A DNA stretch of 17,527 nucleotides from an uncultured Chlamydiae bacterium (GTDB taxonomy: Bacteria > Chlamydiota > Chlamydiia > Chlamydiales > CALBHK01). Both the position numbers and the translations under genes were made by a program. Positions 7,875 through 14,296 of the stretch are shown here, in pieces. The first letter of the stretch is position 1. Each line of letters opens with the position of its first letter. The notes under the pieces are model-generated. The model searched no databases and was not told the origin of the DNA. It worked only from the letters and a program-made list of their open reading frames with translations. The stretch lies in NCBI GenBank assembly GCA_937894565.1, contig CALBHK010000320.1, positions 1 to 17,527 of the forward strand, in the 5' to 3' direction.

Positions 7875-8384
7875 CTACTTCGGTATGTTTTGCAGTTCGT
7901 TCTCCAGGGCCGGGATCTTCTCTTGGATAGATTTTATTAATATTTCCTTGAATCCGTGAATAGAATTCAAGGCGATACCGAAAAAAGACTTCATGTCCAG
8001 GCCCTCCTTCTCCCAGTCTTCAATCTTAGCGGCCATCAGCTGCTTGTCATAAACGGATTCATCTTCGCCCTCTCTGTTGATGACCAAAGCACACATCATT
8101 AAGGCCGGGTGAAGACGGTTTTCATTGTCAATGTCACGGATCCCGTTCATGATGTTGTGAATGATGGTGCCCGCTGCCACCGGCTCAGGCATTGGCTTGT
8201 TCAGCGCATTGTAAGCCTGCATCAGGTTGGCGTACACGTTTTGCCAGGTTAGACCATGGCTTAACATTGGTGAGAGTTTTTCGTACTCTTTATAGCGGCG
8301 CGGGGAGATTGTGTCAGCCAGGTAGTATTTGTTTCCGTTGGCCGTGAACTCACTCAGGCCGGTAATAGATTTTGACTTTGTCAT
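7875..8384 (-). CDS. Tail assembly chaperone, upstream (G-like) part (169 aa)
   Basis: The ATG at 8384 overlaps the preceding stop by four bases (ATGA). The 169-residue product is soluble and largely helical after a short N-terminal beta region (NGNKYYLADTISPRRYKEYE). It lies directly upstream of the tape measure gene, where lambda-like phages place gpG. Codons 133-135 contain the slippery T TTT TTC, and the zero frame continues for 34 more residues to a TAG at 7875. I infer that the unshifted product is the abundant short chaperone and that a minority of ribosomes produce the 245-residue fusion. The family call rests on gene position and the frameshift signal. Confidence 0.72.
   Translation of the reverse strand: MTKSKSITGLSEFTANGNKYYLADTISPRRYKEYEKLSPMLSHGLTWQNVYANLMQAYNALNKPMPEPVAAGTIIHNIMNGIRDIDNENRLHPALMMCALVINREGEDESVYDKQLMAAKIEDWEKEGLDMKSFFGIALNSIHGFKEILIKSIQEKIPALENELQNIPK
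7946..7986 (-). promoter_or_regulatory. -1 programmed ribosomal frameshift signal: slippery heptamer plus hairpin
   Basis: Read on the minus strand, TTTTTTC (7986-7980) is in the zero frame as T TTT TTC, with TTC as codon 135 of the gene starting at 8384. After a 7-base spacer (GGTATCG), CCTTGAAT (7972-7965) pairs perfectly with ATTCAAGG (7953-7946) across an 11-base loop. A further T.G and C-G pair could lengthen the stem inward to 10 bp. Heptamer, 5-9 base spacer and hairpin are the canonical elements of bacterial -1 frameshifting. The -1 frame after the heptamer is open for 110 codons. Confidence 0.8.
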
Positions 8385-8716
8385 TCTGCGTATTTTTGGT
8401 AAAACCTTTTGATGATTGGGGTGATAAAAATTGTCATCGAGATGAACCCAATGTGTAAAATCAAAGAGTATCTGTCAAATGAATAGTACAAGAAACTCCA
8501 GCAGCTCATCTGTCCGGCCACGCATTTCTCGCATCGCATTATCATTTTGAAGAGCGGATTTGGCCCTTTGCCAGCGCATGCTCTTTTGTCTGTTTTGAAA
8601 AAAGCGTCCAGCTTTTTAAAAATGCCAGACAATATTTCTCCAGGCTGGGTAAGGATGTAGGAATACACAACAGCGATAAACGCTAAAATAAAAGAGAAGA
8701 ATATGAACTCGATCAT
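8381..8716 (-). CDS. Small two-helix membrane protein with CxxC motif, phage neck/tail cassette
   Basis: I chose the ATG at 8716, one base after the preceding TAG; an upstream in-frame ATG at 8734 would add six residues. The 111-residue protein has a hydrophobic helix at about residues 4-24 (FIFFSFILAFIAVVYSYIL) and a second at about 85-102 (LILHIGFISMTIFITPII). Between them lies a basic, Cys-containing region with CEKC at residues 62-65 and a further Cys near 72. The protein should sit in the inner membrane with the central loop exposed on one side. A membrane protein inside a head-tail assembly operon is unexpected. Its role is unknown; I recall broadly similar proteins in Bacteroidota phages but cannot verify this. 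Confidence 0.7.
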   Translation of the reverse strand: MIEFIFFSFILAFIAVVYSYILTQPGEILSGIFKKLDAFFKTDKRACAGKGPNPLFKMIMRCEKCVAGQMSCWSFLYYSFDRYSLILHIGFISMTIFITPIIKRFYQKYAE

Positions 8717-8717
8717 G

Positions 8718-9353
8718 CTATTTAAAGGATTCATGGATGATTTTTATAACTTGGTTTTGAAGAAACTCTTTCAGCTTTTCGATCTCTGGATCGTTTGGTG
8801 CCAGGAAGTTGCCGTACTTTGGCCCCAGGTAATCATCCACTATCTTTTCAGTAGTATCACCACCAGACCTTTGTTTGGTGTTTCTTGGACCGATCGTTGT
8901 TACAATTCTGACGCCTGCAACTATCTTTTTCTGAACGCCGATGTCACGCATCGTGTCGCCGGTGAAGCTCAGCGTAACATGATCCGTTGGCCTGTTGTTA
9001 GCCTCCCGCCAATCTTTGTATGAAATGCCTTTTTCAAGGTCATCGAGCCGCTTATTTTTACCAACCTTTTTTCCGGCCTGTTTATTTTTCTCGCGATCTT
9101 GCTTTTTAGTTTTCAGATCAAACAGCCTTTTACCACCAGCGTTAAGCCACTTGTCTTTAAAAAAAAATGCTGGAAGCGGATTGTCAGAGTAACGACCCAG
9201 AGATTGGCCACTGGCATTAACACCGGTATTCACAATCCTATCCTTTACCATGGCCGCGCCGTTAAGAGCAACACGCTCGTTGATCTCCGGCATAGCCTCT
9301 GTGAGAAGAATGTTCAATTTTTGAACCGCGTTATTGAAATTTGTGGACTTCAT
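8718..9353 (-). CDS. HK97 gp10-like neck/tail completion protein (211 aa)
   Basis: The start overlaps the previous stop by one base (TAATG). The N-terminal helix, the segment INERVALNGAAMVKDRIVNT followed by GVNASGQSLGRYSDNPLP, and the later THVTLSFTGDTM-like segment (here TDHVTLSFTGDTMRDIGV) match the layout of the HK97 gp10 and virion-morphogenesis family: an N-terminal helix that drives oligomerisation, then strands around 'tG.m...i'. A lysine-rich insertion at about residues 78-102 (KTKKQDREKNKQAGKKVGK) is a feature of this version. In the family, the protein forms the ring joining the head connector to the tail tube. The gene's position between capsid and chaperone genes supports this. 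Confidence 0.7.
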   Translation of the reverse strand: MKSTNFNNAVQKLNILLTEAMPEINERVALNGAAMVKDRIVNTGVNASGQSLGRYSDNPLPAFFFKDKWLNAGGKRLFDLKTKKQDREKNKQAGKKVGKNKRLDDLEKGISYKDWREANNRPTDHVTLSFTGDTMRDIGVQKKIVAGVRIVTTIGPRNTKQRSGGDTTEKIVDDYLGPKYGNFLAPNDPEIEKLKEFLQNQVIKIIHESFK

Positions 9354-10429
9354 TAGCTGAACATGGTGCCTCTGGATGCTAGGCCGTTGGGCTTACATGC
9401 CCAGCAGTCGTTATTTACTATTTGTGTGTTTTGGGCCAGGTAAACGATCCACTCCTCGTATTTGGCCCGGTAATGGTTTCTCTTTCCGTAAAGCGCCTCT
9501 CTATCCATCATGGTGTACCGGTTGATTTCCGGTGAAGACAAAATGGAATCGATAAGAAGAGCACCTGCCTTGAATCTTATGGCGTAGGCTATTTGATTGG
9601 CCCTTCCGGTCGTAAAATCTAGCGGGTACTTGTCGGAGCAAATTATCCCAGTGGCGTCACAAGACATGTCAACGTCTAAAATAATGCCCATTTGCTCGGA
9701 GGTCCTGGTGTATTCCTCCGGTGTTGCTCCCGTGCCGCGGTAACCCTTAATTGATACCCAGTTGCTCCACATGCTGTTTTTTACGCCGCCGGAGCATGGC
9801 ACGCACTCTGGCTTGTTGTTCTTTGGAAGGAACCCTGAAACAGTGTAGCCAACGTAGTACTCAAGATCATTTTTTGTGTCACTCCACATCGGTAGCTCAA
9901 GAGTTTCTGTAAGCGTTCCGTATGATGGGCTGTCTGCATTGGCTGTAATCTCATACTCGCCAAGCGGGTTACCAATTGGATTAAGATCGTTGTTAAATAC
10001 CTTCACCGTGATTGTGGAGGCGGTGTTAACAATAAGTCCTATCCTGTTGATCTTTATTTTTCCGCCCACGATGCGGTGAAACTTTAGAATCTGTCCAGCT
10101 TCTGCATCACTGAATGTAAGCGTTTGTGAAAACGATGTAGTGCCCAATAGACCCCTGTAAACGGGCCTTTTAGGACTGTAGTTAGTCTCGATCGCTGCCA
10201 TAAGATCAGCCTTTAGAAACTGCTCTGCGTTTTCCCTTGACCTGTTCATCAGCTCCCAGATTCCGTTTTCATCACAGTTGTCTTCGGCGCCGGAAACTAT
10301 TCGAAGATTAAGGCCATCGAGTTCGTCGAGATAAATGTTAACTTTTCCCTCATTATAGCCTTCAGGGATTTCGCCGTTACACTCGCATTCTGTGCGGGAT
10401 AGCTTTATGACTTTGTTTAAACAATTCAT
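9353..10429 (-). CDS. Conserved phage structural protein (358 aa) after the capsid gene, Cys-rich
   Basis: I chose the ATG at 10429. A TTG at 10441 is in frame but lies inside the capsid-gene terminator. The N-terminal 85 residues are helical and acidic, with CEC at residues 15-17 (LSRTECECNG). Residues from about 90 on look beta-stranded (TSFSQTLTFSD, GGKIKINRIGLIVNTAS) and resemble a carbohydrate-binding or jelly-roll-type domain. Further pairs CVPC (209-212) and CWAC (342-345) give three CxC or CxxC pairs. Position between capsid and neck genes suggests a head-tail adaptor or head decoration protein. I believe related proteins occur in Bacteroidota phages, but the molecular function is not established here. 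Confidence 0.6.
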   Translation of the reverse strand: MNCLNKVIKLSRTECECNGEIPEGYNEGKVNIYLDELDGLNLRIVSGAEDNCDENGIWELMNRSRENAEQFLKADLMAAIETNYSPKRPVYRGLLGTTSFSQTLTFSDAEAGQILKFHRIVGGKIKINRIGLIVNTASTITVKVFNNDLNPIGNPLGEYEITANADSPSYGTLTETLELPMWSDTKNDLEYYVGYTVSGFLPKNNKPECVPCSGGVKNSMWSNWVSIKGYRGTGATPEEYTRTSEQMGIILDVDMSCDATGIICSDKYPLDFTTGRANQIAYAIRFKAGALLIDSILSSPEINRYTMMDREALYGKRNHYRAKYEEWIVYLAQNTQIVNNDCWACKPNGLASRGTMFS

Positions 10430-10438
10430 GGTATTAAG

Positions 10439-10475
10439 CAAAAAAGGCCGCTATATTGGTGAATAAAGCGGCCTT
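10439..10475 (-). terminator. Intrinsic terminator downstream of the capsid gene
   Basis: On the minus strand a perfect 9-bp stem AAGGCCGCT / AGCGGCCTT (10475-10467 and 10452-10444) encloses a 14-base loop and runs into a T tract (CCTTTTTTGC). It starts about 20 bases after the capsid stop and ends 9 bases before the next start codon. This is the only strong terminator I see in the window. It probably sets capsid mRNA abundance or 3' stability above the downstream neck and tail genes. Confidence 0.88.
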
Positions 10476-10494
10476 AGTTATTTTCAAAGTTCGA

Positions 10495-11532
10495 TTATGA
10501 AGGACATGCACCACATTTGAATTCAATCACTCCTGTTGAACCATTTGTAGCGGCTGGGCCATTGTAAAGACCGTACATACCGTGCACCAGAACGTTGTGT
10601 TTCTTGAATGGTCCAGAACACTCGGTTGTGATGTAAACATCGTAGTTCATGCCCGGGATGTTCTTTGACGGGATGCTGTATTTTTTACGGCCGATTTCTG
10701 ACTCGATGATGGGAGCCGTTTGGCTAGCACCGGTCCAACGAGATCGTGACACGAAAGCAACCGATCCGCGATCAACCATAAAGGTCTTACTTGGAGAAAC
10801 AGCCTCTACGTTTACAAGGTCTTCGTAGTACTTAATCGTTTTAATCATGGCTGCTGCACCTGCTCCGTTTGCGTTGGCAGCATTCATCATGCTCTGCCAC
10901 AACTGTGCATTCAGGTTTTTGCCGTCAAGCAAAAACGGATTGGCAAACTTGTTGATACGCTTAACGTTCAAGAAGTAGTGCATCAGTTCAGGAGTCCAAA
11001 GGTGTGCAGGAATCCATGTGGTGGCCCAAGATTCAGGCGACACAACACCTGGGCATCCGATACCGGTGGTAGTGTAGAGGTTTGGAGAAGTGAAAGAGTC
11101 GAGCTTTGATACCAATGTGGCGGCAACTTTCTCATCATTCGTTTTCAAAACCTTCAGCATGTTGTCGGCGAAAACTTCCGATGGATTGAGGATGTTATCC
11201 TCGTATTGCGCTTCATCGAGTGTAAACTTACCGGTAACGTGAGTATCGATTTCATACTCTTGTGAGTCTGAATCAGCTTCTGTTCCGGTGATGGTACAGA
11301 AATCAGGCTCAGAAGTTCCGGCTGCTGCTGCGGTGAACTTGTTCCAATAGATCTTAACTTTGCGTTTTTTGCCGGAATCAGAGATGTCTTTGATGTCGGC
11401 AGTGGTATTTTCAATCAAGGCAAGCGCAGCGTTAACTTCGGCCATGTATTCCGATTTGCGGGCTGCATCTTTCCATTTGTCTTCCTGGAGGAAGTAGGCC
11501 GCGGTTAACGCGGTGTCTGTCAGTGTTGGCAT
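10495..11532 (-). CDS. Probable major capsid protein (345 aa)
   Basis: The ATG at 11532 has an A-rich leader (GCACTAAAATG). The 345-residue product follows a scaffold-like gene and precedes neck genes, and a strong terminator follows it. All of this is typical of the major capsid protein, which forms the icosahedral shell. The sequence has an acidic early part (SEPDFCTITGTEADSDSQEY), a helical spine-like middle (FADNMLKVLKTNDEKVAATL) and C-terminal strands (GMNYDVYITTE, HNVLVHGMYGLYNG), compatible with an HK97 fold, and ends in CGACPS. No protease gene was recognised nearby, so the shell may mature without cleavage. The call rests mainly on synteny and size, and HK97-fold assignment is inference. 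Confidence 0.75.
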   Translation of the reverse strand: MPTLTDTALTAAYFLQEDKWKDAARKSEYMAEVNAALALIENTTADIKDISDSGKKRKVKIYWNKFTAAAAGTSEPDFCTITGTEADSDSQEYEIDTHVTGKFTLDEAQYEDNILNPSEVFADNMLKVLKTNDEKVAATLVSKLDSFTSPNLYTTTGIGCPGVVSPESWATTWIPAHLWTPELMHYFLNVKRINKFANPFLLDGKNLNAQLWQSMMNAANANGAGAAAMIKTIKYYEDLVNVEAVSPSKTFMVDRGSVAFVSRSRWTGASQTAPIIESEIGRKKYSIPSKNIPGMNYDVYITTECSGPFKKHNVLVHGMYGLYNGPAATNGSTGVIEFKCGACPS

Positions 11533-11568
11533 TTTAGTGCGTATAACTTCGCCAAGTGTTTTTGAATT

Positions 11569-12483
11569 TTATTTACCAATCCAAGCCTTTGTGATTTCGA
11601 TTTTCTCTTCTTCGGATCTTGCCTCCGATAGTTTTTTTAAGTAATCTGCCTCACTTACCGGTCTTGGTCCTTTGTAACCTTTCGCTTCGCCGGCACCTGT
11701 CCCATCGTTGTTGTTTCCTGTTCCTGTTCCAGGAGGTTCCTGTTTGAATTTGAACATTCTGCTGGCTGTCGCCTTAGCGAGATCCTCAAATGGTACAGGG
11801 TGCATGTGCTCATCAACGTATGTTTTATATTCTTCACCATCCTTTTTAAGAGGCTGGAATATATCATCGTTGTTTGCGCCCTGTCTTACATCGAACTTGA
11901 ATTCGTGAATCTTTTGCAGATACACTTCCTCCCAGGTCTCTTTCAGATCATCAGCGATATCAGGATTCATTTTCCGCAATAACTCAAGGGCCTTTTTATC
12001 GACCTTGCTCAAGGTGGCTTTTTCCTGAAGCTCTTTTTCTCGGCTGTCGTACCTATCCTGAAGTTCTTTCGCTTTGGCAGCGGCTTCTTTCTTCAACTGC
12101 TCAACTGTTTCAAGGTATTTCTTTGAACGAAGCACCTTTTCATCATCGAGTTCTGAGTTAGAAACTTTGCCGGCGATGATCGCATCAACCAGGTCTAAGC
12201 CCTTTTTGTCTTCCGTAAACTGGAATTTGTCTTTGATCTCACCTTCAAACTTGGCCAGGGTCTCAGCTTTCGCTTTGTTGTAACCCTTGTCGTAGTGTTC
12301 TTTGTTCTTGTTATCGAACGAAGCAACGCGCGACTTGTCCAAATCGAATAATGCATTCAAAGCATCATCCTTTAAACTTTCGACATCAGCCTCTTTTTTG
12401 AAAAGAAGTGAGGAAACTTCTTCGGGAGTCTTTCCCTGGGTTTTGCTTATGTAAGCAACCACCAGCTTTTTTAAATCTTCCAT
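11569..12483 (-). CDS. Probable capsid scaffolding protein (304 aa)
   Basis: The ATG at 12483 follows a TAAAAT leader. The 304 residues are highly charged (Lys, Glu and Asp-rich) and helical. A coiled coil lies at about residues 124-156 (QLKKEAAAKAKELQDRYDSR), a Gly/Asn-rich flexible linker at about 250-268 (PPGTGTGNNNDGTGAGE), and a short helical C-terminus at about 280-304 (ADYLKKLSEARSEEEKIEIT). This arrangement and the position immediately upstream of the capsid gene are typical of scaffolding proteins, which template procapsid assembly and then leave. In that family the C-terminal helix usually contacts the capsid protein. No serine protease motif is visible, so a protease-scaffold fusion is unlikely. 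Confidence 0.72.
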   Translation of the reverse strand: MEDLKKLVVAYISKTQGKTPEEVSSLLFKKEADVESLKDDALNALFDLDKSRVASFDNKNKEHYDKGYNKAKAETLAKFEGEIKDKFQFTEDKKGLDLVDAIIAGKVSNSELDDEKVLRSKKYLETVEQLKKEAAAKAKELQDRYDSREKELQEKATLSKVDKKALELLRKMNPDIADDLKETWEEVYLQKIHEFKFDVRQGANNDDIFQPLKKDGEEYKTYVDEHMHPVPFEDLAKATASRMFKFKQEPPGTGTGNNNDGTGAGEAKGYKGPRPVSEADYLKKLSEARSEEEKIEITKAWIGK

Positions 12484-12545
12484 ATTTTACAGCCTCTTCG
12501 GAGGAACGTTTATTTTTTCAGCGGATTTAGGATTCCGAAACCTTG

Positions 12546-12619
12546 TAGCGGGAAAGGGACTCGAACCCCTGGCCTCCGGATTATGAGTCCGGCGCGCTGA
12601 CCGACTGCGCCACCCCGCA
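12546..12619 (-). tRNA. tRNA with CAT anticodon (elongator Met, or Ile2)
   Basis: The 74-base sequence folds as a full cloverleaf: D stem GCGC/GCGC with GG in the D loop, anticodon stem CCGGA/TCCGG with loop CTCATAA, 5-base variable loop, T stem AGGGG/CCCTT with loop TTCGAGT, discriminator A. The acceptor TGCGGGG/TCCCGCT pairs except for a T-T mismatch at position 1-72 and one G-T. The three G-C pairs of an initiator anticodon stem are absent, so this is elongator tRNA-Met or a lysidine-modified tRNA-Ile. CCA is not encoded (ACAAGG follows). It lies between two head genes on the same strand and would be cut from the operon transcript. Confidence 0.9.
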
Positions 12620-12622
12620 ATT

Positions 12623-12811
12623 TTATTTCTTCTCGCCGTTCTCAGGCTGTTTACCACCGGCTCTGTTTTGCACCGGTTGAGTTTCCTTTTTTGGAGCTTC
12701 CTTTTTCTCCAAAACATCGTATGCCGACTTTTGGTCTTCTGAAAGTTTCTTCCAGGTTTCCACTCGCATTTCAACCTCGGCGCCGTTTGATCTTACCCTT
12801 AACTTTATCAT
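12623..12811 (-). CDS. Small hypothetical phage protein (62 aa), paralogue of its upstream neighbour
   Basis: The ATG at 12811 starts 5 bases after the upstream stop, and the gene ends 3 bases before the tRNA. The N-terminal part (MIKLRVRSNGAEVEMRVETW) resembles the N-terminus of the upstream gene in having a short strand-turn-strand with NG followed by a Trp-containing helix. The C-terminal tail VQNRAGGKQPENGEKK closely matches VQNKANGNAKQPETGEKK in that neighbour. The tail is charged and probably disordered. The function is unknown; small proteins of this type lie between minor head and scaffold genes in some Bacteroidota phages, from memory. Confidence 0.6.
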   Translation of the reverse strand: MIKLRVRSNGAEVEMRVETWKKLSEDQKSAYDVLEKKEAPKKETQPVQNRAGGKQPENGEKK

Positions 12812-12816
12812 TTTTA

Positions 12817-13257
12817 TTAAATTGAAAATTCTGTTTTCAGCGCGTTAACGTCGCCCTTCATGTATTGGCACAGGATGTTAACCAGAACATCAAGCGATGC
12901 GTTGCCTTTGTACGCCTGCTCATTGGCATCTAAGTAATCCTTGATCACTCCAGCCTTTAGATTTTCCTTTGCCAGTGATAAGAATTCAGGATTGTCAAAT
13001 GTTTGAGGTTCTTCCGTTTTCTTCTCGCCGGTTTCCGGCTGTTTAGCGTTTCCGTTTGCTTTGTTCTGAACTGAGTTGTTATCGGCAACTGTAGGATTTG
13101 CGGATGGTGCGCGGTTTGATATGCTGTGATTGCTTTCGCTAATCTTTGTCCAACCGTTTTTATTTTCACCCAACAAGTCCCACGCGTACTGCGTAAACTG
13201 CTTTGTTTGGCCGTTCTTGTGTGCTGTGATTAAATCGATGACTGATTTTTTCCACAA
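12817..13257 (-). CDS. Hypothetical phage protein (146 aa) with TTG start
   Basis: The frame has a TGA two codons before the TTG at 13257 and no ATG near the front, so TTG is the only usable start if the sequence is correct. The N-terminal 40 residues (TAHKNGQTKQFTQYAWDLLG, then NKNGWTKI) look like a small conserved domain, followed by an Asn/Ser-rich linker, the VQNKANG...KQPETGEKK tail shared with the next gene, and a helical C-terminus (LSLAKENLKAGVIKDYLDAN). It may be a minor head or connector-associated protein by position. An ATG at 13279 with GAGG ahead of it lies in another frame; loss of one A from the A6 run near 13244-13249 would join that start to this gene. Confidence 0.6.
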   Translation of the reverse strand: MWKKSVIDLITAHKNGQTKQFTQYAWDLLGENKNGWTKISESNHSISNRAPSANPTVADNNSVQNKANGNAKQPETGEKKTEEPQTFDNPEFLSLAKENLKAGVIKDYLDANEQAYKGNASLDVLVNILCQYMKGDVNALKTEFSI

Positions 13258-13285
13258 ATTTCAATCGACACAAGAACATTTCCTC

Positions 13286-13303
13286 CCTCAATTTGAAGGA
13301 AAA
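13286..13303 (-). repeat. 18-base repeat, copy 2
   Basis: Identical to 722-739: TTTTCCTTCAAATTGAGG on the minus strand. Here it is followed by GAGGAAATG, so its 3' end also provides a GAGG that could act as a Shine-Dalgarno sequence for the ATG at 13279. Confidence 0.6.
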
Positions 13304-13329
13304 TTCACTTTCTGATCAAAATAAAGTGA

Positions 13330-13355
13330 TGTTGACGTGTGTTGACACCTGTTGA
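13330..13355 (+). repeat. Three TGTTGA direct repeats at 10-bp spacing
   Basis: TGTTGA begins at 13330, 13340 and 13350, separated by CGTG and CACC. The 10-bp period places all three on one face of the helix, as expected for cooperative protein binding. The third copy is followed by TGTGATCA, which contains a palindromic TGATCA also found at 13312-13317. Confidence 0.6.
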
Positions 13356-13360
13356 TGTGA

Positions 13361-14296
13361 TCACAATCCGTGTCGCGCTACAAAGTTTTTATTCCGCTGT
13401 GAGGCAATTGAGTTCTGTTCGCGCATGTTGCCTTTTGCCAGATCATCAGTGATAAAGTCTGGTGTGTGTAAACAATTGGGACCGCCCATGTTCTCAAGCG
13501 GTTTGTACTGGTCGATGTCGGAGCCGTACACTTTAACAATAAACGGGTCATCCTTCCATTTTTCAGCCTGCTCCCTTGAGAATATTTTCCCGTTCTTCTT
13601 TATGCAAAACGACCTTGAACTTTTTATCAAACCTCCGAAATAGTAAAAGAACCTGAGATCGAGTTCGTCGGCAAAAGTGATGGAGTTGTTACGATCTATG
13701 GTGTTGAGAAGATTGCCGGAAAAGGTATTGTAGTGTTTGGCAATCACGCCGTTTTGATCTTCCGTACCGACAAAAAAACGCTTTATGCCCTGGATAAGAG
13801 TTTGAGTATCGGCATTTGAAGAAAGTAGTTTTTTTACCTCTTTAACAAACTTTAATTGTATTGAGGTGTCTTTTATCGATTTATCGACAAATCCACCTGG
13901 TATCAATTTTCCGTCGGCATCTACCCCGAGCTTACGATTTACCGTCTTGAGAGTCTTATCCCGAATCTCATCGAGCCGGTTAGTGTCGAGCATAGTGCTA
14001 AAGTAAACCAGGTTTAAGTCACCAAGGGCCCGGGCTGACCGGGTGGTCTCTCTCATAATTTCCGGAAAGCCCGCTTGAAAGTTCTTCCTGAGCTTATTCT
14101 CAAGCGATGTGATTGGCGCCAGGCTACCTGCCTTTACCTTTTTCCTTATTTCCTCCTGCTTTGCAATGGCTATAACATCTGGTATTATGTCCTCAAACAC
14201 CTGTTGCTGCAGGTTGGCTATTTTACCGTCGATCGCGTTGTTTCTTTTGTCAATCCACTCGGCTTTGATCTTACTGGCCTCTTTCCTGGTTGGCAT
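13361..14296 (-). CDS. Minor head protein, Mu gpF / SPP1 gp7-like (311 aa)
   Basis: The ATG at 14296 lies 26 bases inside the upstream small gene. The N-terminal 200 residues are helical and basic. The C-terminal region carries SRSFCIKKNGKIFSREQAEKW (Cys231), then ENMGGPNCLHTPDF (Cys275, His277). This fits the family pattern: S-R-x-F-C, 'gk.f...e...w', then G-x-x-C-x-H near the end. Family members are attached to the portal inside the head, contribute to head assembly and can be ejected with DNA. Following the portal gene, as here, is the normal position. The Cys, Cys and His residues are likely structural or metal-binding in the family. No toxin domain is fused to the C-terminus, as occurs in some members. 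Confidence 0.82.
   Translation of the reverse strand: MPTRKEASKIKAEWIDKRNNAIDGKIANLQQQVFEDIIPDVIAIAKQEEIRKKVKAGSLAPITSLENKLRKNFQAGFPEIMRETTRSARALGDLNLVYFSTMLDTNRLDEIRDKTLKTVNRKLGVDADGKLIPGGFVDKSIKDTSIQLKFVKEVKKLLSSNADTQTLIQGIKRFFVGTEDQNGVIAKHYNTFSGNLLNTIDRNNSITFADELDLRFFYYFGGLIKSSRSFCIKKNGKIFSREQAEKWKDDPFIVKVYGSDIDQYKPLENMGGPNCLHTPDFITDDLAKGNMREQNSIASQRNKNFVARHGL

Larger units (their letters stand above)
13258..13360 (-). promoter_or_regulatory. 103-bp repeat-bearing gap after the minor head gene
   Basis: In minus-strand order the gap holds three TCAACA hexamers spaced exactly 10 bp apart (plus-strand TGTTGA at 13330, 13340 and 13350), then a hairpin TCACTTT / AAAGTGA (13329-13323 with 13311-13305) followed by ATTTTCC, then the 18-base repeat (13303-13286). 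The hairpin could be a weak terminator. No clear promoter consensus was found. The concentration of repeats suggests a regulatory region, which is an inference. Confidence 0.45.

Noticed and set aside
12487..12774. Minus-strand 95-codon frame covering the tRNA
   Set aside because: It reads straight through the tRNA and overlaps the 62-residue gene in another frame; the basic, Arg-rich product is a shadow.
13305..13355. Replication origin with iterons
   Set aside because: Only three short hexamers, no AT-rich unwinding region beyond background and no replication gene in the window; a regulatory array is the more modest reading.
225..13360. CRISPR array or retroelement-like repeats (e.g. a diversity-generating retroelement)
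   Set aside because: No regularly spaced repeats longer than a few bases, no reverse transcriptase and no template/variable repeat pair were seen.
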